Position numbers and translations under genes: made by a program. A model generated the notes under the pieces. That model was not told the DNA's origin and did no database searches. It was given only the letters and a program-made list of their open reading frames with translations. From Chloroflexota bacterium (GTDB taxonomy: Bacteria > Chloroflexota > Dehalococcoidia > Lucifugimonadales > Australimonadaceae), in the NCBI GenBank assembly GCA_028874795.1, contig JAPPHT010000030.1:1-64000 (forward strand): 64,000 nt of DNA, written 5' to 3'. The stretch's first letter is position 1; every line of letters begins with the position of its first letter. Of this stretch, positions 1 through 8,034 are shown piece after piece.

Positions 1-111
1 AGGCCTATTATTATCTTATTAGCTTTCTTGCGGCACCTCCAATACGGGTCAGCCGTTTTTATCACCCCGTTGCCCTGCTTGGAACTATATACGCCGGCGC
101 TTTAACGCGTA
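1..111. other. window edge, no gene seen
   Basis: This AT-richer stretch precedes the hairpin downstream of the first RraA-like gene. I see no convincing reading frame or RNA gene in it. Confidence 0.4.
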
Positions 112-137
112 AGGGGCGGCGCGCATGCGCCGCCCCT
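112..137 (-). terminator. hairpin downstream of RraA-like gene
   Basis: A perfect 11-bp inverted repeat AGGGGCGGCGC / GCGCCGCCCCT with a 4-nt GCAT loop lies 27 nt after the stop of the 164-796 gene (minus strand). There is no clear U-tract, so it is a stable terminator-like hairpin rather than a textbook intrinsic terminator. It probably ends the RidA-RraA-RraA transcript. Confidence 0.55.
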
Positions 138-163
138 CTCAGCACCCATGTGATCGACACTGC

Positions 164-796
164 TTAGAAGCCGTACATGTCCACGGTGCGCTCGCCCTGG
201 TGCAGGCGGGAGATGGTGTTCGCCTCCTTCTCCTCGCGCGCCCGCGACTTCTCCAGCACCTCGCCGATGCGCTCCTGCGGCACGACGACGACACCGTCCC
301 GGTCGCCAACGACGAGGTCGCCCGGGTTCACCCATATCTCCCCGATGCGGATGGGGATGTTGATAGCGCCGTAGGCCTCCTTGTTCTTGGCAGTGCCCCG
401 GATGCAGAGCCCCGCAGAGAAGACGGGCATGCCCAGCTCTTCCAGGATGGAGCCGTCCCGCACACAGCCGTCGATGACGAGGCCTGCCATGCCGACCTGC
501 TGGGCGGCGTGGGTCATGATCTCACCCCAGTAGCCGGCCTCGTGGAAGCCGCCGGTGTCCACGACCATCACCTCTCCGGGCTGGGCGTGGTAGATGCCGC
601 GGTGCAGCCAGAGGTTGTCCTTCGGCGGCGAGAGCACGGTCATCGCCGCACCGCATACGTACCAGTCGTTGGACACGGGCTTGATGTAGGACGGCAGCGC
701 GCCGATCTGGCCTCCGGCCTCGTGCAGCGTCGCGGTCCCGATACCCCGGACAGCGTCGACGAGCGCAGCATCCGGGCGATCCGTAATCTCCGTCAT
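164..796 (-). CDS. RraA-like / HMG-CHA aldolase family protein
   Basis: A 210-aa protein of the RraA / 4-hydroxy-4-methyl-2-oxoglutarate aldolase fold. Members are cytoplasmic class II pyruvate aldolases or decarboxylases that split 4-hydroxy-2-oxo acids from ring-cleavage pathways; a few are RNase E regulators. Visible features are the G-rich core (YWGEIMTHAAQQ), the metal-site segment DGCVRDGS and the C-terminal PGDLVVGDRDGVVVVP strand typical of the family. The catalytic members usually read R-D-x2-E/D; here it is R-D-G-S-I, so the trailing acid is missing and activity is less certain than for the neighbour. ATG is preceded by AGGAGGAG. It lies 11 nt downstream of a paralogous gene and is last in a three-gene minus-strand operon. 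Confidence 0.85.
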   Translation of the reverse strand: MTEITDRPDAALVDAVRGIGTATLHEAGGQIGALPSYIKPVSNDWYVCGAAMTVLSPPKDNLWLHRGIYHAQPGEVMVVDTGGFHEAGYWGEIMTHAAQQVGMAGLVIDGCVRDGSILEELGMPVFSAGLCIRGTAKNKEAYGAINIPIRIGEIWVNPGDLVVGDRDGVVVVPQERIGEVLEKSRAREEKEANTISRLHQGERTVDMYGF

Positions 797-807
797 TGCT
801 TCTCCTC

Positions 808-1464
808 CTATCGGGCGAGCATCTGCTCGTAGTTGATCCCCATCACTTCCACTACCGACTTGCCGTCCATGACGTCGCGGGCCATCGCCTGCTCGCGGGC
901 GACGATGCTCTCCGCCTCCGGAACGACCTCGGCGACGCGGTCCTGCGGCACGATTACGATGCCGCTGTTGTCGGCGATGACATAGTCGCCGGGCACGAGG
1001 CTGACGCCGCCTATCTCGATGGGCTCGTTCGTGGACTCCTCAACGATGCGGCCCCTCGCGGTGAGCGGCACGGCAGCCCGCGCGAACAGGGGCAGGCCCA
1101 GACCCTTCGCCTCGTCGACGTCGCGCGACGCTCCATCGACGATGACGCCCGCGACGCCGCGGGTCTTCGCCGCCGTGGACAGGATGCCGCCCCAGCCCGC
1201 CACGTCCGTCCTGCCCCGGTGGTCGCAGACGATGATATCGCCCGGGTCGGAGGCCTCGACTGCGGACGTGCCCAAGTGACGCGTCGTGGTCTCGTTGCCC
1301 TTCGTCTTCAGCTTGAAGGTGACGGCGCGCCCAGCTATCCGCTCGGTCTCGTACAGCGGCAGGATGCCGATGACGGTGCCCTTGATACCCAGCTTGTCCT
1401 GCGCGTCAGAGACGGCGCAGGTGTCGAGTTGGCGCAGCCGCTCTACCCACGTGTCAACTGCCAT
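808..1464 (-). CDS. RraA-like / HMG-CHA aldolase family protein
   Basis: A 218-aa second RraA-fold protein. It keeps the complete R-D-x2-E pattern (GASRDVDE) plus the preceding DxxGxxDVAGWGG segment and the PGDYVIADNSGIVIVP C-terminal strand, so a metal-dependent 4-hydroxy-2-oxoacid aldolase or oxaloacetate decarboxylase activity is plausible. The start ATG follows GGGGAGGAAGAG. It sits between RidA (27 nt upstream) and the other RraA-like gene (11 nt downstream), consistent with one operon. The two RraA proteins are clearly divergent from each other, which argues for different substrates or a hetero-oligomer; the sequence does not decide between these. Confidence 0.87.
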   Translation of the reverse strand: MAVDTWVERLRQLDTCAVSDAQDKLGIKGTVIGILPLYETERIAGRAVTFKLKTKGNETTTRHLGTSAVEASDPGDIIVCDHRGRTDVAGWGGILSTAAKTRGVAGVIVDGASRDVDEAKGLGLPLFARAAVPLTARGRIVEESTNEPIEIGGVSLVPGDYVIADNSGIVIVPQDRVAEVVPEAESIVAREQAMARDVMDGKSVVEVMGINYEQMLAR

Positions 1465-1491
1465 CTCTTCCTCCCCACCCTGTCGCGGTGT

Positions 1492-1881
1492 CTATTCGCC
1501 GACGTACGCGGTGAACTGGATCTGCAACTGCATGGCGCCAGCCAGTCCATCGTTCTGGATGGTGTGGCGTGTGGGGCGGTTCTCCTCGTCCGGGAACATG
1601 GCGACCCACTGCTCGTTGATGAGCGGGCGGATGTCGCGGCTCTTCACGTAGATGTTCATGTGGGCGATGTCGTCGGTCGTGCCGCCGGCCGCGGTGACGA
1701 TGCGGCGGACGTGCTCGAACGCCCATTTCGCCTGCTCCGTCAGGTCTTCCGGGGTCTCGTTCGTGTCGGGGTTGAGGCCGCTGACGCCGCCGGACGTCAC
1801 GATGGGCCCGGTCTTCGTAGCCGGGGGAATGGGCTGGCCGGTGTGCCAGTTGCCGGGGATGTGAATCACCTTCCTCGCCAT
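1492..1881 (-). CDS. RidA/YjgF/UK114 family protein
   Basis: A 129-aa single-domain RidA-family protein, the usual length. Family members form trimers and hydrolyse reactive enamine/imine intermediates, or act on related keto/enamine compounds in catabolic clusters. Recognisable segments are GPIVTSGGVSG, the mid-protein AGGTTDDIAHMNIYV and RPTRHTI, which carries the arginine that binds substrate carboxylates in deaminating members. ATG follows AGAGGTG. First gene of the minus-strand RidA-RraA-RraA operon, divergent from the fused CoA-transferase gene across 225 bp. Placement next to two aldolases suggests detoxification or tautomerisation of an oxo-acid intermediate. Confidence 0.9.
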   Translation of the reverse strand: MARKVIHIPGNWHTGQPIPPATKTGPIVTSGGVSGLNPDTNETPEDLTEQAKWAFEHVRRIVTAAGGTTDDIAHMNIYVKSRDIRPLINEQWVAMFPDEENRPTRHTIQNDGLAGAMQLQIQFTAYVGE

Positions 1882-2106
1882 GTTTCACCTCTGATCGAAA
1901 TGGGATCGCGTTGAACAGGCCGTGTGCTGCCGCACCAGCCGCGCGCCGCACGCGAGTATAGCAGGGAGGCGACCGGGGCGCGCCAGGCGACCGGGACAGC
2001 GGGACACGCAGTGAGAGAAGGCATCCTTGTTGGAGATGAGCGGGTTTGACTCCCCCGAAGCCTGAATATAGATTGCCGCCATCGTCCCACAGTTAGGAGC
2101 CGGCTC

Positions 2107-4479
2107 ATGGCACCTGATCAGACCGCCCTGGGGACCTTTCGCATCCTCGACCTGACACAGGGTCCGGGCCAGTACGCTACCCGCCTGCTCGCAGACCTCG
2201 GCGCGGACGTCGTGCGCATCGAGCCTCCCGACGGCGGCCCGGCGCGGCGTGCATCGCCGTTCGGAGGCGACCGGCCCGGGCCGGACCGCAGTCTCACGTT
2301 CCTGCATTTCAACTCCAACAAGCGCAGCGTTGTCCTCGACCTGGAAGAAGAGGGCGACCGCGCGAGCCTGCTCCAACTCGCATCCGGCTCGGACGCGGTG
2401 GTGGAAGACTTCCAGCCCGGCTACCTGGAAGAACTGGGCCTCGGCTACACACGGATGCAGCAGGTGAACCCGGCGATCGTCGTTACCTCGGTGACACCGT
2501 TCGGACAGGTGGGACCGCATGCGAAGATGCAAGGGAGCGACCTGGTAGCGCAGGCGGCGTCCGACTGGCTGTGGAACGTCGGCGAAGAAGGGGACCATCC
2601 CTGCGCCGCACCCGGAGACCCCAGTATGCACATCAGCGGAGTCCACGCGGCACTGGGCACACTCCTGGCCCTCTACACCCGCCGCCGGTCCGGAAGGGGC
2701 CAGCACGTTGACGTATCGACCCAAGAGGCTATGGCCGCCTCGGCGTCATCCTTCCCCATCGGACGGTTCTCGGCCGCCAACCAGATCATGCGACGCATGG
2801 GTTCCCACACCAATGCTGCAGGCGTCAACTGCTATCCCTGCTCGGACGGCTTCGCCCAGATGAACATCCACTTCGCGCAGCTGTGGGAGAAGCTCGTCGA
2901 CTGGATCGACCACCCCGTGCTCAAGGACCCTTACTGGCTCAGCACAGAGGCCCGCAGCGAGAGCGCAGAGGTGGCCGAGGAGATCATCAAGGAGTTCACC
3001 GCTTCTATGACTACGGAGGGGTTCGTGAGCGGAGGAAGGAGCCGGGGACTGCCGGTCGCTCCGGTGAACACGTTCTCCGACGTGCGGCGCAGCCCGGTCC
3101 TCCTGGAACGCAATTGGTTCAGGAACGTCGTCCACCCGGAGCTGGGCGAAGTCAACATGCCCGGGTTCCCCTGGACGATGGGCGCCACGCCGCCGCGGTA
3201 CCTCCGCTCCGCCCCGCTCACCGGCGAGCACACCGAGGAAGTGCTCCAGACGGCCGGGACCGATGGTCGGCGGGTGGCCGCAGGAGGCGCCCCGCAGCAG
3301 GGCCCTCCCCTGCAGGGCGTCCGCGTCATCGACCTCACGCGGGCATGGGCAGGCCCATTCTGCACTCGATTGCTTGCCGATTACGGGGCCGAGGTCATCA
3401 AGATAGAGTCCGGCAAGTTCGACACCCAGCGGGAAGGACGCGCCGGGATCTACACGGAACTCAACCGCAACAAGATGAGCATCACCATAGACCTTCACCA
3501 CCCGGAGGGGCAGGCGCTCGTCCGACGCCTGGCCGAGCAGAGCGACGTGCTCGTGAACAACTACCGCCCGGGAACGCTGGAACGGTTCAACCTGGGCTAC
3601 GAGGAGCTCCGCAAGGTCAACCCGGACATCATCGTCCTCAGCATGCCGGGCTACGGCAGCAGCGGCCCAGGTCGGCTGTACGCCTCCCACGGAGCGCAGC
3701 TGATGGCAGACTCCGGGATGTTCTACATCTGGGGTCAGCCCGACACGCCGGTGGAGCGTCGTGGACGGGCCGCCATCCCCGATTTCCTGGGAGGCGCGCA
3801 GGGTACGCTGGCCGTGACGGCCGCGCTCCTCGCCCGGGACGTCATCGGCGGCGGCCAGGAGATGGAGATCGCTCAACTCGAAGCGCTGGTGGCCGCGCTC
3901 GGCGTGGGGTTGCTGGACTCATCCGTCAACGGACGCGACTGGGAGCCAGCCGGCAACCGGAAGGCGGACGCGGCACCGTACGACGTGTACGCCTGCCGCG
4001 GCCGAGACGCCTACTGCGCCATCACGTGCGTCAACGAAGAGCAGTGGAAGGCGCTGTGCCGCGCCATGGGCCTGGCCCACCTGATGAACGACAGGCGCTT
4101 CGCGTCGCTGGCCGACCGCATCGAGAACGCCGCCGCGCTGGACGAGACCATCACGGCGTGGACCAAGGAGCTCACTCCGAAGCAGGTGATGTACCTGCTC
4201 CAGAAGGCAGGCGTGCCCGCGGCGGCGGTGCAGACGGGCGAGGACGTCTATTTCGACGTTCACCTTCGCGAACGAGGTTTCGTCGTGCCGGTCGACGACC
4301 CCGAATCAGGCCCGATGGACGTGACCGGCCTCTCGATCCACCTGTCGGAGACGCCGGGCCGGCAACAGATGGATGGGCGGCCCGTGTTCGGAGGAGCGAA
4401 CGACTACGTATTCGGCACACTGCTCGAGCTGTCTCCGGAAGAGCGGCGGCGACTCGAAGCGGCCGAGGCCATCGCCTGA
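2107..4479 (+). CDS. fused two-domain family III (CaiB/BaiF) CoA-transferase
   Basis: A 790-aa protein holding two complete family III CoA-transferase domains, about residues 8-390 and 400-780; usual members are about 400 aa. Both halves begin with the family signature (RILDLTQGPGQYATRLLADLGADVVRIEPP and VIDLTRAWAGPFCTRLLADYGAEVIKIES). In the formyl-CoA transferase family a catalytic Asp forms the acyl anhydride about four residues before a conserved Gly. By eye the second half keeps it (IPDFLGG), while the first half has Met there (PSMHISG). The protein may thus be a pseudo-heterodimer with one active site. Cytoplasmic; it would move CoA between carboxylic acids. The ATG follows GGAGCCGGCTC. 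Confidence 0.88.
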   Translation: MAPDQTALGTFRILDLTQGPGQYATRLLADLGADVVRIEPPDGGPARRASPFGGDRPGPDRSLTFLHFNSNKRSVVLDLEEEGDRASLLQLASGSDAVVEDFQPGYLEELGLGYTRMQQVNPAIVVTSVTPFGQVGPHAKMQGSDLVAQAASDWLWNVGEEGDHPCAAPGDPSMHISGVHAALGTLLALYTRRRSGRGQHVDVSTQEAMAASASSFPIGRFSAANQIMRRMGSHTNAAGVNCYPCSDGFAQMNIHFAQLWEKLVDWIDHPVLKDPYWLSTEARSESAEVAEEIIKEFTASMTTEGFVSGGRSRGLPVAPVNTFSDVRRSPVLLERNWFRNVVHPELGEVNMPGFPWTMGATPPRYLRSAPLTGEHTEEVLQTAGTDGRRVAAGGAPQQGPPLQGVRVIDLTRAWAGPFCTRLLADYGAEVIKIESGKFDTQREGRAGIYTELNRNKMSITIDLHHPEGQALVRRLAEQSDVLVNNYRPGTLERFNLGYEELRKVNPDIIVLSMPGYGSSGPGRLYASHGAQLMADSGMFYIWGQPDTPVERRGRAAIPDFLGGAQGTLAVTAALLARDVIGGGQEMEIAQLEALVAALGVGLLDSSVNGRDWEPAGNRKADAAPYDVYACRGRDAYCAITCVNEEQWKALCRAMGLAHLMNDRRFASLADRIENAAALDETITAWTKELTPKQVMYLLQKAGVPAAAVQTGEDVYFDVHLRERGFVVPVDDPESGPMDVTGLSIHLSETPGRQQMDGRPVFGGANDYVFGTLLELSPEERRRLEAAEAIA

Positions 4480-4481
4480 GC

Positions 4482-4513
4482 CTCCGCGCAGGCCGGGGAG
4501 CGCCCGGACGGAG
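4482..4513. terminator. two-part hairpin between convergent genes
   Basis: Nested inverted repeats CTCCG...CGGAG and CCGGG...CCCGG lie directly after the stop of the fused CoA-transferase gene and 30 nt from the stop of the convergent cupin gene. There is no U-tract. Candidate bidirectional terminator. Confidence 0.35.
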
Positions 4514-4543
4514 CGGTGAAGCAACAGGTCGGCAAGGCCCCGT

Positions 4544-4915
4544 TCAATCCGCCTTCTGCGCGCGGCTCGGCCCGACGCGAACGTCCGTCACGTTGGGGTC
4601 GCTCGCCGCTACGTGCAGTATCCGCAGCGGCTCCTCACCGGAACTAGCGAACCAGTACTTGAACCCGTGTGGCATGACGACGCCCTCGTCCCTGCCGAGT
4701 TCCGCCAGTACGACGTCGCCCTCACCGTAAAAGGTGACTCTGCCTTCCAGCACCAGGAAGAAGCCGTCGCTGGAAGTATGGCTGTGCAGCCTGTTCTCTC
4801 CGCCCTCCTTCACCAACTGCATGTCCGCCGCCAGGCGGTCGGTTTTGCAGAGCACGGTGAGGTTCTTCGACCGGTCATTCTGCGGCACCTCGTAGCGGAA
4901 GACCTGGGGTTCCAC
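4544..4915 (-). CDS. small single-domain cupin protein
   Basis: A 123-aa cupin. The metal-binding motif 1 is visible as LHSHTSSDGFFLVLEG (HxH plus an acid before the VLEG turn) and motif 2 as VVMPHGFKYWF, which supplies the third histidine. Such proteins can be metal-dependent dioxygenases, isomerases or sensors, and the sequence alone does not reveal the substrate. GTG start, chosen because AGGAGGTGGTTTC precedes it. It lies 17 nt after the hydrolase gene, so it is probably co-transcribed with the hydrolase, crotonase and CoA-transferase genes upstream. Confidence 0.8.
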   Translation of the reverse strand: MEPQVFRYEVPQNDRSKNLTVLCKTDRLAADMQLVKEGGENRLHSHTSSDGFFLVLEGRVTFYGEGDVVLAELGRDEGVVMPHGFKYWFASSGEEPLRILHVAASDPNVTDVRVGPSRAQKAD

Positions 4916-4932
4916 GAAACCACCTCCTCGAA

Positions 4933-5850
4933 CTAGGGTATGTCAACGTCATCCAGGAAGGCGCGCACGGCCTGCTCGAACGCCACCGGGTTGTCGCCGG
5001 GAACTCGATGGCCCGCGTTGGGGACTTCCACGAGCCGGCTGTTGCCGTTGCGCTCCAGCATCCGCTCCGCAACCTCGCTGCTCAGCACGTCGCTCTGTTC
5101 GCCGCGGACGATGAGCGTGGGGCAGGAGATGCGCTCCCAGAGCTCCCAACGGGACGCGGAGTCTTCCTGCGTGCTCTGCCTCCGGGCACGGCGTGCCGGG
5201 TCCCTGAGGACGGGGTCGTACTTCCACGTCCATCTCCCGTCGGGGCGCTGCATGAGGCTGTGCCGCAGGCTGCTCCTTATCTGCCACTCCGGACGGAAGG
5301 GGCTGTATCCGATGACGCGCTGCACAAACTCCTCGTAGGTGTCCAGGACGTCTCTCTGCGTGACGAAGTTATCGACCGCTCGCCCACCGCCGCGGGCCGG
5401 CTCCGGCCCGACGTCAACCACGACCAGCGCCTTGACCCTGTCAGGGTGCGTAGCCGCGTAGGCCACGGAGTTGCTGCCTCCCATCGACAGGCCGACGAGG
5501 ACGAGTTTCTCCATGCCCAGGTGGTCCACGAAGTTCCCCACGTCTCTGACGTAGGACGTACGGTCGTACTCCCCGTTCGGCGCCCACGCGCTGTCGCCGT
5601 GGCCGCGCTGGTCCAGTGCGATAACGCGATATCGCGTGCACAGCGCCAGGGCGGTGAAGTCCCACATGTGAGCGTTCTGGGCAGCGCCGTGCAGGCACAG
5701 CAGCCAGGGCCTGTCTTCACTCCCCCAATCCAGGTAGTGGAGTCGGATGCCGACATCAGCGTAGCGGCTGACAGGCAAGCGGCGGTCTGCGATGGTGACT
5801 CCCGTAGTGGCGGCCGCTTCATGCAGCGACAGTTCGTTGCGCGTCGTCAA
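4933..5850 (-). CDS. alpha/beta-fold hydrolase
   Basis: A 305-aa alpha/beta hydrolase. The oxyanion motif is LHGAAQN (about residue 53), the nucleophile elbow GLSMGG places Ser at about 122, a probable acid lies in RGEQSDVLS, and the catalytic His is in NAGHRVPGD near residue 284. DQRGHGDS is the typical strand-4 turn. This arrangement is shared by C-C bond hydrolases, esterases and dehalogenases, so the substrate is unassigned. The track begins at a TTG codon with GGGGGTG upstream; no better in-frame ATG occurs before the core domain, so TTG is retained with some doubt. It lies between the cupin and crotonase genes on the same strand. Confidence 0.85.
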   Translation of the reverse strand: MTTRNELSLHEAAATTGVTIADRRLPVSRYADVGIRLHYLDWGSEDRPWLLCLHGAAQNAHMWDFTALALCTRYRVIALDQRGHGDSAWAPNGEYDRTSYVRDVGNFVDHLGMEKLVLVGLSMGGSNSVAYAATHPDRVKALVVVDVGPEPARGGGRAVDNFVTQRDVLDTYEEFVQRVIGYSPFRPEWQIRSSLRHSLMQRPDGRWTWKYDPVLRDPARRARRQSTQEDSASRWELWERISCPTLIVRGEQSDVLSSEVAERMLERNGNSRLVEVPNAGHRVPGDNPVAFEQAVRAFLDDVDIP

Positions 5851-5892
5851 GATTGCACCCCCGGCTGCTTCCGGCCTCGTGCTGCTCCGGCC

Positions 5893-6666
5893 TCAGCGTC
5901 CCTTGAAATCCGGCTTTCGCTTCTCTGCGAACGCACGCAGGCCTTCCTGCGCGTCTTCCGTCTCGCGGCCGATGTAGCCAAGCAGCTCCGACATGCGGAC
6001 CGCGTCTCTGAACGCCATCTCGCGCGATCTGTAGACGATCTCCTTGACCGCCTTCACGGCGAGGGGAGGACTGGCCGCGATACGGTTGGCGAGATCGAAC
6101 GCCGCATCCAGCAATCCGTCCTGCGGCACGACCCGGTTGACGAGACCCCACTGCAGGGCCTGGTCAGCCTTGACGCGGTCGCCCGTGAGGAGCATCTCCA
6201 ACGCCGCGCCCAGCGGAATGAGGTTGGGGAGGCGCTGGGGAGCGCCCATGCCCGGAGGGAACCCGTACTTGATCTCAGGGATGCCGAACTCCGCGTTGTC
6301 GGAAGCGATGCGTATGTCACAGGCGAGCGCCAGCATGCAGCCGGCTCCGATCGCATAGCCGTTGACAGCGGCTATGATGGGCTTTCGGAGCTCCAGGCCA
6401 TTGATGATGGTAAGAGGGCTCGGGTCCCAGACGGAGGCAGGCCCCCCTACCCGGCCGGACCGGGCGGCGCTCTTGAGGTTGCCCCCCGCGGAGAAGGCCC
6501 TCTCCCCGGCGCCCGTGATGATCGCGCAACGGAGCTCGTCGTCTGCCGCGTACTCAGCCAGGCGGTCGTAGAGCAGGTCCGTGGTCATGCCGAGGTTGAG
6601 GTCGTCGTCCCCCTCCATGGTGATGAGCACCACGTGCCCATGCTTCTCGTAATGGATCTCTGCCAT
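5893..6666 (-). CDS. crotonase-superfamily (enoyl-CoA hydratase/isomerase-like) protein
   Basis: A 257-aa crotonase-fold protein with the oxyanion-hole segments FSAGGNL (about 58-64) and GAGCMLALACD (107-117) and the FGIPEIKYG strand. Compared by eye with rat enoyl-CoA hydratase, the second catalytic Glu (PE, about residue 131) is retained, but the first (GGGCE in the hydratase) is Met111. It is therefore probably not a standard hydratase; isomerase, hydrolase or retro-Claisen chemistry on an acyl-CoA is more likely. The C-terminal AFAEKRKPDFKGR is typical. ATG follows CAGGTG. It sits next to family III CoA-transferase genes, which could provide its CoA thioester substrate. Confidence 0.87.
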   Translation of the reverse strand: MAEIHYEKHGHVVLITMEGDDDLNLGMTTDLLYDRLAEYAADDELRCAIITGAGERAFSAGGNLKSAARSGRVGGPASVWDPSPLTIINGLELRKPIIAAVNGYAIGAGCMLALACDIRIASDNAEFGIPEIKYGFPPGMGAPQRLPNLIPLGAALEMLLTGDRVKADQALQWGLVNRVVPQDGLLDAAFDLANRIAASPPLAVKAVKEIVYRSREMAFRDAVRMSELLGYIGRETEDAQEGLRAFAEKRKPDFKGR

Positions 6667-6707
6667 TCAGGCACCTGCCTTCGTCGTGTTCGCTGTACGC
6701 GCCGAGA

Positions 6708-7868
6708 CTACACCACACCACCGGCACGAAGCTCTTCGATCTCGCCGGGTGAGTAGCCAAGGCCGGCCAGGACCTGGTCAGTATGCTCCCCCAACAGGGG
6801 CGGCGGCTGATGGTCCACCGGGTCCACACCGGACATGGTGAAGGGAGGGGCGAACGAGAGCACAGGTCCCCTCTCCGGGTGGTTGACCCTGACGAACATG
6901 TTGTTCTCCACCATCTGGGGTTCGTAGAAGACCTGATCGCGCTCGAGCACCGGCGCCACGGGGACGTCCGCCTCGTCCAGCAACCGCAGCCATTCTTTGG
7001 AGGGCCTGGTCTCGAAGACGGCCTCGATCACGGGGTAGACCTCCTCGCGGAAGTCCCGTGGTCCATTGTTGGGCAACTTCGCGCGGGGGTCTTCAGCGAT
7101 GTGCGGCACCTCGAGCACCATGCACAGCCGGTGGAACTGGGCCGGCCGGAGCGCCGTCACGTTGAGGTACACGTCGTCAGCACACCGGTAGATCCCGTAG
7201 GCAGGCATATCCAAGTCGCGAAGGGGCTCCTCCGAGTTCTCGAACTTGACGAGGTTGGTCATCTGCATGGCGATCGCGGCGTGAAGGAGCGAGGTCTCGA
7301 CCAGTTGCCCACGGCCGGTCCTCTCGCGTTGGAGGAGCGCCAGCGTTATGCCATAGCTCAGCAGCATCGGTATCGACGGGTCGGAGAGGAAGATGCCGGT
7401 ACTCACCGGCACGCCGTTCTCCCAGCGCCGGTACTGGGCCCCTGAGAAGCCCTGGGTAAGCCGGTCGTAGCCCGCCTTTCCAGCGTAGGGGCCCTTGCTC
7501 CCGTACGCACTGATGGATGCGTAGACCAGGCGGGGGTTGATCTCCTGCAGCGATCCGTAGTCGACGCCGAGCTTCCGCGCAGCGGCGAGACGCATGTTCC
7601 CGATCAGGACGTCGGAGGACTCGGCGAGGCGCTTGAAGACCTCCCTGCCCTCCGGCGTGGCCAGGTTCAACGTCATGCTCTGCTTGTTCCGGTTCTGCAC
7701 AACATAGCCGGAGCCGGCGTCAGCAGCCGGGTCGGCGGAGTTCGCATGAGGGGGAGGTTCCACCCTGATGACCTCGGCGCCCTGGTCGGCCAAGTACACC
7801 GCGGTGCCGGGACCGGCTATGCCCGTCGTGAGATCGATGACCCTTATCCCATCGAGTGCGTGAGGCAT
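6708..7868 (-). CDS. family III (CaiB/BaiF) CoA-transferase
   Basis: A 386-aa single-domain family III CoA-transferase. The N-terminal IRVIDLTTGIAGPGTAVYLADQGAEVIRVEPP and the RTGRGQLVETSL segment are diagnostic. The catalytic Asp is present by position (LSDPSIP). The C-terminus has the usual LLGEHTDQVLAGLGYS. I moved the start from the track's 7931 to the internal ATG at 7868 because GGGAGGGA lies just upstream and the family signature follows nine residues later. The crotonase gene follows after about 40 nt, suggesting a CoA-transferase-crotonase-hydrolase-cupin transcript. Confidence 0.88.
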   Translation of the reverse strand: MPHALDGIRVIDLTTGIAGPGTAVYLADQGAEVIRVEPPPHANSADPAADAGSGYVVQNRNKQSMTLNLATPEGREVFKRLAESSDVLIGNMRLAAARKLGVDYGSLQEINPRLVYASISAYGSKGPYAGKAGYDRLTQGFSGAQYRRWENGVPVSTGIFLSDPSIPMLLSYGITLALLQRERTGRGQLVETSLLHAAIAMQMTNLVKFENSEEPLRDLDMPAYGIYRCADDVYLNVTALRPAQFHRLCMVLEVPHIAEDPRAKLPNNGPRDFREEVYPVIEAVFETRPSKEWLRLLDEADVPVAPVLERDQVFYEPQMVENNMFVRVNHPERGPVLSFAPPFTMSGVDPVDHQPPPLLGEHTDQVLAGLGYSPGEIEELRAGGVV

Positions 7869-8034
7869 CGTCCCTCCCTGTCCGCACGGCGCCCGGCGCA
7901 GCCTGGTCCTTCCCACCCACCCGCCCGGCACGTCGTTGGGGGCATCCCCACACCCCCGGCAGAGGAGGTCCCTCTCCGCACTCCCGTTCGGATGGATACG
8001 CCGGGAACCGTGTACATGGGTTGCCTACTGATCC

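Noticed and set aside
2883-4730. 615-codon plus-strand frame inside the fused CoA-transferase gene
   Set aside because: Arg/Pro-rich shadow frame caused by high GC; the CoA-transferase frame has all family motifs.
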